Notes: a model not told the origin generated them from the sequence alone. Counted from the stretch's first letter, positions 49,850 through 63,327 are shown. The stretch is DNA of 64,000 nucleotides from Diprion similis (GCF_021155765.1 NC_060107.1:15672501-15736500), one strand, 5' to 3'. Numbers and translations are program-made.

Positions 49850-52240
49850 CTTGGTGAAATTCCCTGGCTGACGGTGCCACAGACTGGAATTGTCTTATGG
49901 CAGTATTGTCCCTGGGCTAAACTGCAATCATAAAGAATAACGAACATTGAAAAATATATCGTGAAAAAATATTGTCAGCTGGATTGAGTTTCACCTTAAC
50001 GTGGATCCATTTTGTCCATACATGACGAGGCCACAGCAGGCGAGATTTGCATGTGGATACAAGCATTGCTCTGCGTCTTGGTCGTGATAAACGTGATCAA
50101 ACCCTCGAAATGACGGGCTCACGGAGCTACAACGACTCGTATTAACCTCGAATGACAGCCTAGCAGAAAGGTCTCTCTCCGACGGCGAATGTTCTCGATT
50201 TGAGCATTGACGGTTGGGTGAGTTCCGACCAACGAAACCCTCCAAATTCCCATCAGACCGAGTAGTGCTTTTCAAGCTTCTAGAAGATGCACCTTGAGAG
50301 TAAAAACAGCAGTTTTCAGGTTTAAAAATTTCTCAACGTTATTCGACGATCATACAAGCATTGCTGAAGCATTCCTGATTCCAACTTCGCTGACAGTCTA
50401 TGTTTTGAGCCTTCGATCTCCGCTGATATCGCCGCTTCTCGTCTTCTCCGCGCTCATTTGAAATGTTGTATGCATTTGCTTCGGACCCAAAATGGCAGCT
50501 GCGGTCCAAGAATTCACGATCGTAGAACGTTTTGCGATTGCAACCATCGATGGCATTGTCTTTCATTATATTTCGGACAAATTCTTCGTTCCTTAAGGAC
50601 GAATCTTCTTTCTGTTTCACACATTTGCAGTTTTTGCAGACGTATGATTCGGAAGAAGCTACTGACCCATAATTCATGTTCTCAGCCACGTGGGATCTTG
50701 CATTTACGGTGTGGCTATTGTAATGTTGATCTAGTTTAAGGTGGGGAACTTTTTCCCTCGTTCTCGGATTGACAGAAGGTAATTCCCCCTCACTTGATTC
50801 TCTGACAGTCTTGGAATTCTCTTTCTCTTCTTCTCTTTCCGCCATCTCAGCTATAACTTGACCGTCAAAATTCAACACTGCGCTGCGTTGTTTCAATTGT
50901 TTTACTATCATACTTGTGAAGAGCTTGCAATCAACGTCCGTCTCAAATCGATACCTGAAAATAACATCGAATAATACTTAGTAGGACATTATCTGACAAG
51001 AAGAAACGGGCAAAACTGTTTTCGCTGTACCTTAGCAAAGTCTCTTCAAGCTTGGCCAAAACTTCTTCAAAGCTCGGTGTACTTTTAGAATTTTCGGTGA
51101 CTGGCAATGAAGTTTTCTCCTTAATTGTACAATCGGTTATTTTATCCTTGGATTCTGTTTCATTTGTGCACTGTTCTTCTTTCCTAATAGAACATATATT
51201 TGTTGTCGATGAAATTAGCTGCCTGGGACTTAATATTTCCTGAGCACTATAAACCGTTCTACTGTCTGACGCTTGTTCATCTCTTGCAGAGTCTTTTGGA
51301 GTGGCAGCTGATTTTTCCGAATATTCCTTCGAATTGGTGGATTCTTCAGGTTCGACATTTGCACTAGCAGAGATGCGTGATGTTGGATACGCACTGGAGG
51401 TAGGTTGTAGAGAGCTATCACGTCTTATCCTCCTCACAATGTCAACTAAAAATGAGAGTCTCTTCTTTTTTTTCTTCTTCTTGTTTATTTTTAATGGATC
51501 TGCAGTCAAATTAACGGAAATCCGACTTTCTAACGGAGAGTTGGGATCCATATTCGCATTTTTCAGATCATTCTGAAAGCCCTGGAATTGACCTTCGTCT
51601 TGAACATGGTCGATCAAATGGATTGGCTTTCCATCACAGTTGCTTCGAAAATCAGCGTCCGTACAATCGTGGGGTGTTAAAAAATTCTGTCGATACTCGG
51701 AGCCAGGAATTTCACGTTGGTTACTTTCGATTTGATTGTTGTTGTTCTGGTTCTGCGATTCAGATGACTGGATTTTGAATAGATTGGCGTTAAAACTGAA
51801 AGAGTGTAATAATTCAAAATCATCTATGAGTTACACAACTTATATTCCAGACTTTGGGCTAGCTTGACTTGCTTTGCAATCTGTTTGCGGTGATACTCTT
51901 CCGGGAAATACGGCAAGTAAGTGTCATCTAATCTCTTTTCCGGGTTACGATTTCTCCTAAAAAGTCCCGCGCTGCTACGAGGGGTTCGTGATAATTTCGA
52001 CGGTGAATAAACTGGCAAGCTGAGTTGCGGGATGGATTTCGACAAGTTTTCAACTAGGATGGGAATCTGCTGTACAGGAAGTGATTCGGTGCAGTAAATA
52101 TTATAGACTTGTGGAGGAGTGGTGAAGTATTGCTGTTTTTTCATTTTACGGCGTTCCGCGAGTTTCGGCATGATAGCCACGCCTGAAACGAGGATAAATA
52201 ACAGATTAAAGCGGCTTGAAAACGAGAATACTGTATTCAT
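49850..52240 (-). CDS. Unrecognised basic, low-complexity protein
   Basis: Exons in transcript order: 52240-51837, 51795-51031, 50954-50356, 50292-49995 and 49921-49850. Phases match, but the first donor is weak (GTGTAA, or GTTGTG three bases before). The start may be ATG 52240, which gives a hydrophobic N-terminus (FNLLFILVSGVA), or ATG 52171 just after a strong acceptor (CCTCGTTTCAG). Contents include MPKLAERRKMKKQQYFTTPP, a KKKKKKKRLSFLVDIVRRIR basic patch, a Ser/Thr/Glu-rich linker, CKNCKCVKQKEDSSL and a C-terminal region with ANLACCGLVMYG and YCHKTIPVCGTV. If no further exon follows, the frame reads through the last donor (AG|GTTCGAT) to a stop at 49759, using part of a dispersed repeat as coding sequence. 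The 5' end lies only ~190 bp after the stop of the DC-STAMP-domain gene on the same strand. Function unknown. Confidence 0.55.
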
Positions 52241-52431
52241 TTTTCTCTGCAATTGGGATTGCATGTGACAACATGGAGTTGCATTGGGCAACTGGCTGAT
52301 AATTTTAAGTCTACCTTATGCATACCAGAGCCTAGAAAACTTTGTGTAACCTACTGGACGTCCATTTTGTGTGTAATACGTGTGTATTTACTGCCACCAT
52401 AACAGATCAGTTTTTACCTATTCCAGCTCCT

Positions 52432-55400
52432 TCAGTGTGACGTTTCGTTATTGTCCGTAGTATCCTCCTCGTCTTCTTCTCTAGCGATGAATTTACGGCG
52501 TCGATTTTTCCTTCGATAACGATTTAGATCGACAGAGGACATGTCGCTTTGATAATTTTGAGGTTGTGTCTTCTGATTTGGACTCGATTTCGGTACTGAA
52601 ATATCGTTCCTCCGCTGACGACCTTGCTTCGTCCTTTTATTTTCAACATTATTTTGACAGGGTTCTACCCATATTTGTGTAGGTCCGCTGACCCGTCGGG
52701 AAGAACTTGTTTTAGACTTATTCTTCTTCGGCTGACAAGAGAAGTACGTTTAATGCTTGGCGTTTAGGATGTTCAGACGCAAAGGAAAAATTATGAAGCA
52801 TAGCTAAGATCTGTCTGATATATAAAACGGTCAATTACAAATGCATTCGGAAATATCAAAGCCGTGAAACTCCTCAAGCAGGGGTTCACCAAAAATTTTT
52901 AATACATATAAAACAAACGAAAGATCTGAAACAACTTCACCTCATAATTCAAATACTGATGACTGATACCGAGTGGCGAAGTTTTTTAACCACCTACTTT
53001 TGAACCGAAGTTATTAGCGAGATCACTCGTCATTTTTGAAATGGCATCACTCTTTCGTCTTGTGGAAGCGTGAAGGTCAATCACATCAACTGTTGCGTCG
53101 GTCTGCCGTGAGGCAACATTCGTGCTTCGTTGACCACGAATTCTTTTCTTGATCTTCTTTGGCCGTTTCGATAGTTTACGTTGTTCGTACTCGTTCAGGA
53201 CTTGGTTGGAAGCCACTATTTCTTGATGCGACAGCCTGTTTCTTGACTGTGAAAAATTATTATTACGGATAGAATTCTCATTTGGACACAGACGAGAGTC
53301 CTACAAAGCGAAGCAAATCGCTCATTGATGATTATTTCATAGTGCAGATAATAGCTTTCTCTTCAATACTAACGTTTTGACCTCATTTTGATCAAGAACG
53401 CCATTTTTCAACAGGGCGGAAACATAAAATGATTAGTTTGAATTAGCTTTTCTCAAAAAACGCGAAAAAAAGTTTTCTAAATTTCATGTAGTGATGATCA
53501 AGTAAAATATCAACATTTTTTGATATTTGTACCAATGTCCAACCAAAACCTCATTTTTAGCCATCTTAATGTTAGAGTTTACAACTGTTTAGAGGTTCAG
53601 AAACGGAGTTTCAGGTTTTCAAGAAAAACAACTGTGTTACTCACATTTTCCGTAGGGTCATCTCCGCTTGGTTGTGATCGACCAGAAGTAGAGGAAACAG
53701 GAGTTTCGGAAAGTTGTGTATTTTCAACGGCTCGACTCCTGGTTTCTTTCTTTGGAATCAAACTGATCCTGTCATGTTCTTTTAGCTCGAATATCAGTTT
53801 GGGCTTTTGGGAGATGGGCAGAAACCTTCTCAAAATTGGTAACCCCATAAAACCCCTTCGACTATTGTTATTCGGACCTTCCCGTTCGATCTTGCGTGTA
53901 TCTTCAGCCACTGGATGGTCATAAGACTGGGACAGTGGCAAGCTATGCCATTGATCGATGTCTTCACTGGAATTTGTATCCATCCTCGGTTGCGGTGCGT
54001 GTCGCAGGGGTTGTTCAGGAGGAGGAAAACGTTCGTCATTGGAAACGTAGGGGTTAGGACTGAATGATGATATACCGTAATACGGATCCACTCCGTCGGG
54101 ATAATTTCTGGGACTCGGATACCTTTGAGGATATCTAAACATCCCAAACAGGCGATTAGACAGTACACCAATAAATACTGGTCGTAACGAATTGAAAAGT
54201 GAATAGTTACATTTTTTTGTATGGAACAGAAAAAATTCAAAATATCATTTCCAAATTGTACTGTGCGCTTTGAGAACGAGGATGGTATTGGGCAGAACAC
54301 GTGTGAATCGAATGAATTATATTCTCTGTGAGTAAACACCAGGAAAATGTAGATAGAACCGGAGAAAAACGGCAACTCTTTGCCTCACGCTCAAAAAATT
54401 CACGCATAAATCGTTTTGTATAACTTTGTTTTGCTACTGAATCACATTTTGCCCAAAGAACTTGTTTTACTCTCGGATTCCATTTTCCCCCGTGTCCCAT
54501 TCCCCAAATAGTCGTTCAGATCTAAGGTTCCATTTTGCCTTGTCATTTCTTACGACACCGATGTTTTTACCCACGGTTATACTCCAATACACTCTACCTG
54601 CGGTAACAAATTTGAACTGACCTGGCAATCGCTCCTGCCCCATGTGAATTCCTTGTGTCATAAGGTAGAGGGTATGATGGATCATACATTGTCACTTGGT
54701 TCATCGGTTGATCTCCGTAATCCAGCGTGTGATCAACGTTTTGATAGCCATTATCGTACTGTTCTTGATCTTCTCTCTCCTCACAATCAAGTCCTCTGAT
54801 GCCATCAGGTTCCAGTAAATTGCTCACTCGTTGCCTTCGTCCACCTTCTGGGCTCATTCGATGAGGCATCAAGTTGTATTCCTTCTCAAGACCGCGTCCA
54901 CGTCCGTCAAAGGTATGGAATCTATCTCTACACGCAGGAGGCATTCTTCTTTCCGTACTGTATCGATCTTCGCAGGGAGCAGAATCTCCAGAGGCAGAAT
55001 AACCGCCTGGTCTGTAACCTGGAGAAGAGTTTCCTGGAGTTTCCGGTGAACTATGGTCCCCACTTCGATAATATTTGTGTATCTTCACTAGTTGCCTAAG
55101 ATATTCTGGAGATCCTGAAGTATCTCCATGGCAGTGAATTGAGCTGCTTGTAGGTGTCGCTTTTCTGTGTTTACTGGCGAATATTCTACGAGGACTTGTC
55201 TCCTCGTCACTGATGGCACTTCGGTAGGATTCAGGCCCTCTTCTTCGCGAGCTGTCTTCAGCATCAGTGTAATAAGAGCCAAAACGCTTCTGCCGTTCTT
55301 TTTCACGCTTTCGCGGCGACTTTCGATGCTGCTGAGGTTTAGAATTATATTTGTACTTATTCCCACACGAGTCAGGTTGCCGCAATGTATCATAAATCAT

Positions 55401-58400
55401 TGTTAATTCATCCGTGGTTATTAATTCGCTTGTGCTAGTATCGGGTTCGGCGTTTTTAGAATTCTGAATCGGTGACTCTAGTCTTTCCTCACAGAGGTTT
55501 GACGAATCTGTTTGAACTTTACTCGTCGCTGCTTCTAGCAGATCGGTGACCTTTTCATATTCGCCAAATTTCGTCGAAGCCTTTTGTTCGGTGGGAATTT
55601 CATTACCGGAAAAATCAAAAACCTTCATGGAATTGGAGTGCTTCTCTTTACTGGTTATCTCCTTTGATTCTTCCGTCTTCTTTTCCTCCGTCTCAACTTC
55701 AATTTCACGCTGTTTTTTTCCTGCCTCTGCAACCTCCATACGGAGCTTCGGAATTTCCCAATATTTTTTAAAGCTCAACTCAGGTTGATTACCAAACAAC
55801 TGAAGTCCCGTTAATGAATTGTACAATTTGTTTGGCGGTTGCTGGCCAACACTTTCACTTCGTTTCCTCCTTTTTCTCTTTCTTCGAAACTCACGAGGAT
55901 CAGTATTTGTCGTTATTGTTTCTTCAATTACTTCTACGTCTATTATAGTCGAACTAGGCGTAGCCCCTAATTGTCCCTCTTCTAGTTCCAGTCTATTTGG
56001 ACTCCAAGGCCTTTTCACTGCCGACATGTTTCCTACCTTCTCGTCAGAGATGCAAACGTCTATCACTCGTCTTGGTCTTTTTGAGTTTAATTCCAAAGGC
56101 AATTCCTCTTCATCTGTTATTACGAATCGCTTCATACTCTTCTTCGCCTTAACTGTTTAAAACCATAACGAAAAATTCAATCACTACAGTTTCACCACAA
56201 GTTAGTTTGACTTCAAGACTAAATTGTTGGAAAAGAATTTCCGAAAAGGTTCTTTCCGTTTCAGACGGCTTCAGAATGTTTTTCAGGACAAAAGAAGAGA
56301 ATCTGTCTCACTTTTGTCTTCCCCATTCAGGTTCACTTCAAAAGTTTCGGAAGACAGGCCGGTAACGTCGACGAACTGGTCGCTTTCGACTTGTGGAGGT
56401 TCTGGAAAAACTTCGTTACTTCCTTCCTCGATTGTGCTCATATCAAATTCATGCTTGTTATTTGAGCTTCGGGGAACAACATCCAAACTGGAAATAGAAG
56501 ATCCTCTCGAACAAACGCAAATATCCTGAAACAAAGAATAATCGCATAGTTAATTGAAGTTCATCACATATTTTGCTCTCTCGGATAAATCTGCGTACGC
56601 ATTCGTCGTCAGTGCCTCTTATATTCCAAACATTCCGTATGCTCGGTGTCGTTGAGATTGTCTTTGAGCCACTTAGTTTGTTCACGTAACTCCTATCGGT
56701 ACCTTCGCTTCTCGATGTTGATCCATGAATTATCCTTTCGTTGATTTCGTCGTATTTAGTTTCCTCGACGATAGACTTCAAATATCTGAATTTCATCAGT
56801 CATAGTTTTTTCGGGTTTGAAGGTATTTGTTATGTTATTATCTAAAAAGGTTCAAAATTACCTTGGCAACGTTTTCGTTTCAAATTTATTTTCATGTGGA
56901 TATTTGGTGAAAAATTCGCTTGCAATTGTTTTCCCCACAGTGCTTTTCTTGCCAGTTTTTAAACCAACCTTCTTCCTTCTTCTGCGACGATAGTTATTGC
57001 TCCTAGAGTTGGCTTCAGCAAAGACTGAGTCTTCTTCTAAACGTTGATCCTTTTGCGTCAGGTCCATGTTAGGTAAGCAGAGTTCACTCACGGTTGGCAC
57101 GTATTTCCTCGGACTCATATTAAGTTCCACCAAATCGTCAGAACTCGACAGTTTTAGCATCGGTTTACCAGTTTGACTCTTTTCAGGTCGTCTGAAGGCT
57201 GCTACAGGAAATCTCGGCTTCGTATGCATCACGTTTACAATCTTGTCAAAGATAGATGACCCCTTCTTCTCGATGCTGAGTCCAGCACATCGCGGATCAC
57301 ACTGTGATATTTGGGTATATAAAGCCTTAAATCCTCAAAAATACAAGAAAGATCTCCGACGCAGACTTACTCCTTTCCTTGAAAATGGTCTCGATAAAAT
57401 GGCGACGATTTTTCTCACGCGGTTGCGCTTTTTGCTCCTTTTCTTCCGTTTTTTGGGCAATAAACTCTCTTCCTCGTGTCCTTCGCTGACTTCTTCCTGT
57501 ATGATTTCCTCCTCGTCCACCTCTTCGGTCGGTAGGGATTCAGTGTCGGCTATGGAAGGTGATGAAGTAGACTCGGCATCGATTGGTCTTTCCTCTAATC
57601 GCGAATCCTGCAAGTCTTCATTCACTGGACTTTCCTCGTCCGTCGATGAATCGTTAAAAACCTACCGTTGTCATACAATATAGGCGACGAATGGACAATT
57701 TACATTTAAAAATTTGACGGTTTACAGTACAGTATACAAATCGAATTTTATGCTTCAAGGACGAGAGTCAAATCAGCAGGAATAACGATAATAGCTACCT
57801 GGAGGGTGACATCATCTCTAACTTTTTGTGCCTCGATATCTTTGTACGGTTTTCGTTGTTGCGTGACGTCAACATCTCCTGGTGACTCGTCTTGGTAGGC
57901 TTTGGATAAAAGATAAGCAAATTGAATTTCGAGCCGAATTTAAAACAGGAATTAAAATGTAATTACAGTAACTGTAATCTGTCGAAGATGAACTACAGCT
58001 TTCCGACTCGTCGAGCTGTTTTTCTTCTCTCGTTTTCTTTACTAGATGGTCTGTTTCCCTTTTACGTTTTACGCGGTCGGCTACTTTTTCTTTCTCTTCA
58101 AGTTCTTCTTCACCTACAACGTTGGCTGCATCTTCTTCTTCCTCTTCAAGTTCTTCGTCATCTGCAATATCGCCTGCATCTTCTTCTTCTTCGTACTCTT
58201 CTTCATTGACTTCATCATCTTCTTCTTCGCATTCGTCTAAGAGAGCTTTCTCTTCTTCTTCGACCTCTTTCTTCTGTTCCTCTTCAACCTCAGCCTCTTC
58301 GTCTTCTTCTTCTTCTTCTTCTTCTTCTTCTTCTTTTTCTTCTTCGTTTTCTTCTTCTTCTTGTTCTTCTTCTTCTTCTTCTTTTTCTTCTTCGTTTTCT

Positions 58401-61400
58401 TCTTCTTCTTGTTCTTCTTCTCCTTCTTCTTCTTCTTCTTCTTCTTCGTCTTCGTCTTCTTTTTCACCCTTCATTTGTTCCCTTCGCAAAGCATCTTCTC
58501 TCAACTTTTCGATCAGCTTTTGTCCACAGGGTAGCGGCTCCTGACCATCTGAAGAATCTCTGTATAGACATGAGCAATGAGCAAGTTATTTTCAGTGACG
58601 GCATCGTGAGGCATCGATATTGATCTTATACCTTTCCTCGCTGATGTCAGAGAGATCACCGTAATCGATTGGTTCCAAACAAATAGTGCAGCGGTTTTGT
58701 AAATCTGCAAAACACTGGACACAGAATAAGCCTACGCAGGCTGGCTTCGGACATTTTATCAGAGGTTGATCGTCCTGCTCAACGGCCCCACACAAAAGGC
58801 ACACAGCCTTCTCTGCTCCGCAGCAATGCCGCAAGATCGGACAAATCGCCACCAGTCGTTCCCGGAGGGTCACTCTCTCAGTCCTCATCTTATCCGACTT
58901 TGTGAATTTTCTTCGTAGTTGTCGTCTCGCATATTTCATGAAACTACCGCGTGACCTGGGCGTGGATCACGGCGGACGTTTGAGAAAAGGAATGAAAAAG
59001 GTGGAACAGATCTTTCGGTGTTAGTCAAACCTTACACCTCTTTCTTATTTTACTGATTGATGTAGAAAATTGTACTTCGCACGTTTTTCTTCTCCTTGAC
59101 AAAGAAACCTATTCAAATTTTAGGAAATTACAGGTTTTATGATCGTACTTTGAAAAAATTGATAAAATGTGTTAGTATAGAGTTCAGTGAGTGGAGGACA
59201 TTGGTGATTCTACTGTCCGCCACCAGAGACGCTAGCTCCTGCGGAAAAATCACTTACGCTTCGCGTATTTGGGACTCAGGCCCCTGAGACCCCGAATTTC
59301 CAAACGTAAATGGGGTTTTTGTAAAACATATTCTCCCAAAATCAATATTCCATATAATACTATACGATTTATTAATAACAAAACGAACAATACTTACTTT
59401 AACAAATACTAGCATATGTACTAAAATTGAGTCAAGTCCAAAGAACAGGCATCAGTTATATAGAACCCGTTGTTGAATAGCCAAAAATTTTAAACAATAT
59501 AAACCTTTAAACTTGAACCTTAACCAATCCGAATTTAGACGTTGGACACCCATTATCTGAACGTCCTAGACTACGTCACCCCGAAGCTAAACTTATATAA
59601 AAGATGTTTTCTGTCCCTGACTCATCCTTTTATTTACACGTATTCTAGAACTAGCATTCTCCGTTTCACGAAACACAATACCGACTCTTTTCGGGGCCGA
59701 TCAATCAACCCCTGCCTGAGTTTTCATGAGTAATGTACATTAGTTCAGTCATAACCTCAAAATCTAATGAACCGCTGCCGCGACTATAGGTATATTTAAA
59801 GTGTTTCTGTCAAATTTCCAAACTTTTCTTGATAGTAAAGTTGTTCCAAGTTGTTTCTTTGCTCGAGAGAAGAAGAGAAGCGAAATACGACTTGATGGAT
59901 ATATCAGTAAGATAGAAATTTGAACCAGGACACCACAGACCTGATTATGTGATTGTAGAGCCAGACGGCCCTTTGCCTCGCACGATCTGGATGATAGTAG
60001 CACATCACAACGTGCCTTAGCCTCAATCCGTAGGGCTCGAAAATGGTCATGATCCAGCAAAGAAATATCAGTGACATAATTTGCGTGTATCTGTCTAAAT
60101 CGGGGGGAATTGGGTCTGGCAAGCACGGCATGGTGTCCATGTTGATCTGAGTCCCCTTGGGTGAAAACGTTCGCACAATACTTCGATACAAATCCGCCAG
60201 AAACCCGGTTCCCGACACGTATACTCCCACAGAATTCGGTGTTTCGACCTGCAGGTTAAAACGACATGGTTTTAGGGCAACATGGCATCACATCGGACAA
60301 TCAGCTGATCGTTTAGACTAATTTAATAAACATGAAGGCACGGAATACTTCGTGCAAGCTGATAGAGTCTCGTTTTATGACGTTGAGTGCAGATGCAGGG
60401 TGTAATACGCAGTGAAGAATATTATGTCACTAGTGCTAAAAGTAGGCGATATCTGAACGAGTGGGGCTTGCGGGACGAGCCAACAACGAGTATTATAATC
60501 ACACAAGTCAGATATCACCTATCCAGAAGTGCGATACATGATACATGATATTTATGGTAAGACCTGCACGGAAAGTTCAATTCGAGAAACACCGAAGGTG
60601 TCACTTACGGCGCGTAAAATTAAGGTTAGGTAACTCACGCTCAGTGACGCAGTCACTAAGAGTGCGTGAAATTGAGTTATTTGCAAATGCACGTGCACTA
60701 AAAATAGGCCTAAAGTCAACAGTAGAACATTTCTCATGTGTGCATGCGCCACCTTTTTATTTCCACAATGTTAGGAAAATAGGTGCTTAATTTTAAAACC
60801 ACTTCAAATTTAATGCAGCACCAAAATGGTGGGTAGAATCGGTAAAGTACTTTCCCACATCGCTTACCTTCGACTGGAATCGACCGTGATATCGTATTGT
60901 GCTGAGAACCCAGTATAAACTGTAGTCTGTCATCATGTGGATTCCGAGTTTGAAGGTCATGAGGCACAAAAAAACTGCCGACTTGGTAAGCTTGACCTTT
61001 TCACTCTTAATTAGAATTATGGATGTCAGAGGTATGTACTTGTTTCTTTCTCTTCGATTTAACGGCAGTACCGTCTCCTTATCAAGTCTCGCTCTTCTCA
61101 GATCTATTTCTCGCAGGTCATCAGTGAGATAGCGATTGTCAAATCTCTCACTTGTCAACCACTTGTTTCGATAATATATTACTCTATAAAAACAAATAAA
61201 CATTCTGTCACGTGCTGATAAAATGATTTTTCACAATAATTATAATGGTTATACTCCAGAAAATATCGAAATATTGAAAGTTTGAAAAATGTTTTAGACA
61301 ATCCTGACCTTCGAAAAAAATCTTTTAAAGTATTAATTAAGTAATAATTTCTTCAATTATCAGAGAAAACTTTTTTTTATACCGGAACAGTATCACTAAA

Positions 61401-63327
61401 ATTTCTGGTAATTTTCTAAGAATAAATCTTGCTTCCTTAAAAATTTCCCACCGGTCTAAAATTGCCGCGAATTCTAAAACTGTGGATTACCACAATTTTT
61501 TTTGTAGGAATTCGTACTGTCTTAAGAAAATCATAGAGTTCATGAAAAGTTATACTTTTCAATGAGATTCTTAGAATACTGCGAGAAAAAAAGTATACGT
61601 TGTATGGATCCGAAATTGTAATTATCTTTCATAGAAAATTGTGTATAATCTCAATTTTTTGTGGAAACTGGTATTTTTTTTTACAAAACTCCACGAGTTT
61701 TTACGAAAAGAAATTAATTTTTAGTGCGTCGGAAATTGTAATTATTTGTTACAGAAAATTGTAGATTTATATCATTTTTATCATCATTTATGACGATTCC
61801 CTACGATTTTCCAATATTCCCTACAATTTGGCACGAACTGCAATTTATCGTAGTTTGGCGTAGAAATTATTTTCACCATGGCATGCCCACATTAAAGATT
61901 CCAATAGCAAAACTCATTTTCCTTTGTGGTAAACTTAGATATTCTTTTTTAAGTATACAGAGATTTATAAAAATGGTATAATATTACCTAAGCATCATGA
62001 ACAGGAAAAACAAACTCGTCACGAGACTCATCCAATCAAAAACGGTCAAGAATCTATCTGTTCTAGATCTTATCTCCGTCACAATTCCTGTGGCAACTTC
62101 GTCAATACTTTTACTCTGGTTCGTTTCAAAATGGAAGGAGTGTGAAAATTTAACCTTCACATAAAACATCGCTTTCACGTGCTTCGTAAACTTGTTGATC
62201 CCTGAAAAGATGCAGTTCTGGATTATTTACAGGAAAAACTCTTGTTAAACGAACATTTCCAATTTCAAGCACAGTTTGCTGCATAATAGGTACTTGGAGC
62301 AGAAAAATGTCCAATTACTTTTCCTCACTACATCGACGATGCTGTCCGAGATGAACAACACCAGCATGCAGATTATGTCAAAGGGTTTTACTATCCAACA
62401 TAGCAGACCTGCAACGTATGCCAAGTTGCATATCGCGCCAAAAAAAGGTCCAAGCGAAGCTTTGCAATCGGCCACAGCTCCGTCAAACACCTTTTCGCAC
62501 CGCTCAAAAGGTGTGCCCAGTTTTTTGTTGCATATATTCATTATGCTGCCGAGCCATTGAAATACGGCTTTGATTACCTTAACTGAAATTAGAAAATCAT
62601 TGAATTTTTCTTATTCAATTCTAAAACATTTAATTGACCACTTTTGATCCTGATTCTATCAAGTGAATAAATGAATAGATTTTCACAAAACCATTTTTAC
62701 TTTCGATCTGCCTTCGATATTTTTCAACCAATTTGTTGAAAAATGTTGAATAAAAAAACTTTTTCGTTACTAATCGATGAAAATTCAATATTAGTTTTTC
62801 AGCCTGATCTTAAATAAGTCGATATACACCAAGTAACAGCATTGAAACTCACGTATGCTTAGCACGATTCTTTTTACAGCTAATAAAGCCCGTTTGATTT
62901 TTTTTATGACTTTTTTTAACGATTTCATAACTTTAGCTATCGCATCTCGTAGAGCATAGAATGGTTCTTTAATCAGATCAACGATAGCTCTTACCGCAGC
63001 TTTCAGTTTTTCCTAAAAAACGTATACACATGAGATAAAAATATGTGCGGTATTTTTTTTATAGTACATTGCATTACGAAAACATCACAGGAATTTTTGT
63101 TTTTTTATTACTATTTTTCCCCGTTCTTCTGCAAAACAAGTTGTGTAAGTAATTTAAAACCATAATTATTTATTACTTGTCCGCAGGCCAGCGATTCCGA
63201 TAAAACACCCACGTTGTGTAAGGTATTTTTTGCTGGACCAGTTAATGCCAGTATGAAAGCGTAGGCCATAAGGGCTTGGCGTCCACGTTTCGAGAAGAAT
63301 TGCGGCAGGAGTAGGAACACTACGCAT
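52432..63327 (-). CDS. DC-STAMP-domain/RING protein (DCST1/DCST2/Sneaky family) with long C-terminal tail; 5' end outside window
   Basis: Core exons: 63327-63177, 63012-62853, 62582-62319, 62201-61988, 61183-60868, 60248-59941 and 58943-58632, in phase, ~575 residues. Family marks: PQFFSKRGRQALMAYAFILA with TGPAKNTLHNVGVLSESLAC; a Lys-rich amphipathic exon; FERCEKVFDGAVADC; membrane segments (CNLAYVAGLLCWIV; SLVTSLFFLFMML; IMSLIFLCWIMTIFEPYG); CLPDPIPPDLDRY; AVWLYNHIIR; then an eight-cysteine RING-like end (CLLC, KCPKPAC, CVQC, CTICLEPIDYGDLSDISEE). Relatives are sperm membrane proteins acting at fertilisation (Drosophila Sneaky, mammalian DCST1/2). Unusually, the frame then continues in phase through exons 58559-57967, 57899-57799, 57661-57371, 57301-56862, 56785-56599, 56525-56312, 56152-54622, 54134-53645, 53300-52998 and 52731-52432 (TGA), adding ~1,480 low-complexity residues. 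N-terminal exons lie beyond 64000. The tail could be an alternative transcript or part of another gene, but each junction tested joins open frame to open frame. Confidence 0.82.
58085..58480 (-). repeat. Coding GAA/GAG microsatellite (Glu/Asp run) in the DCST-like tail
   Basis: The plus strand is a nearly pure TCT/TTC tract, read on the minus strand as long runs of Glu broken by Asp, Gly, Gln and Asn. It is in frame with the exon 58559-57967 that follows the RING exon. The antisense Ser-rich and Lys-rich open frames are shadows. Confidence 0.9.
58944..59940. other. Intron before the RING exon of the DCST-like gene
   Basis: About 1 kb without exon signals. The transcript passes through it from the exon ending at 59941 (donor GTCTGT, weak) to the RING exon starting at 58943 (acceptor CGGTAG). 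No repeat was recognised. Confidence 0.5.
60280..60312 (-). repeat. Copy of a short dispersed repeat (CGATCAGCTGATCG family)
   Basis: On the minus strand, CGATCAGCTGATTGTCCGAT then GTGATGCCATGTT. It lies in an intron of the DCST-like gene, about 30 bp from an exon. Confidence 0.5.
61184..61987. other. AT-rich intron of the DCST-like gene
   Basis: Contains two diverged direct copies of GAAATTGTAATTAT...AGAAAATTGT (61609 and 61731) and many poly-T/poly-A tracts. No coding sequence is seen. Confidence 0.5.

Noticed and set aside
58122-58544. Plus-strand poly-Ser protein and minus-strand poly-Lys frame
   Set aside because: Shadow frames of the GAA/GAG microsatellite. Only the Glu-rich frame is continuous with flanking exons and valid splice sites.
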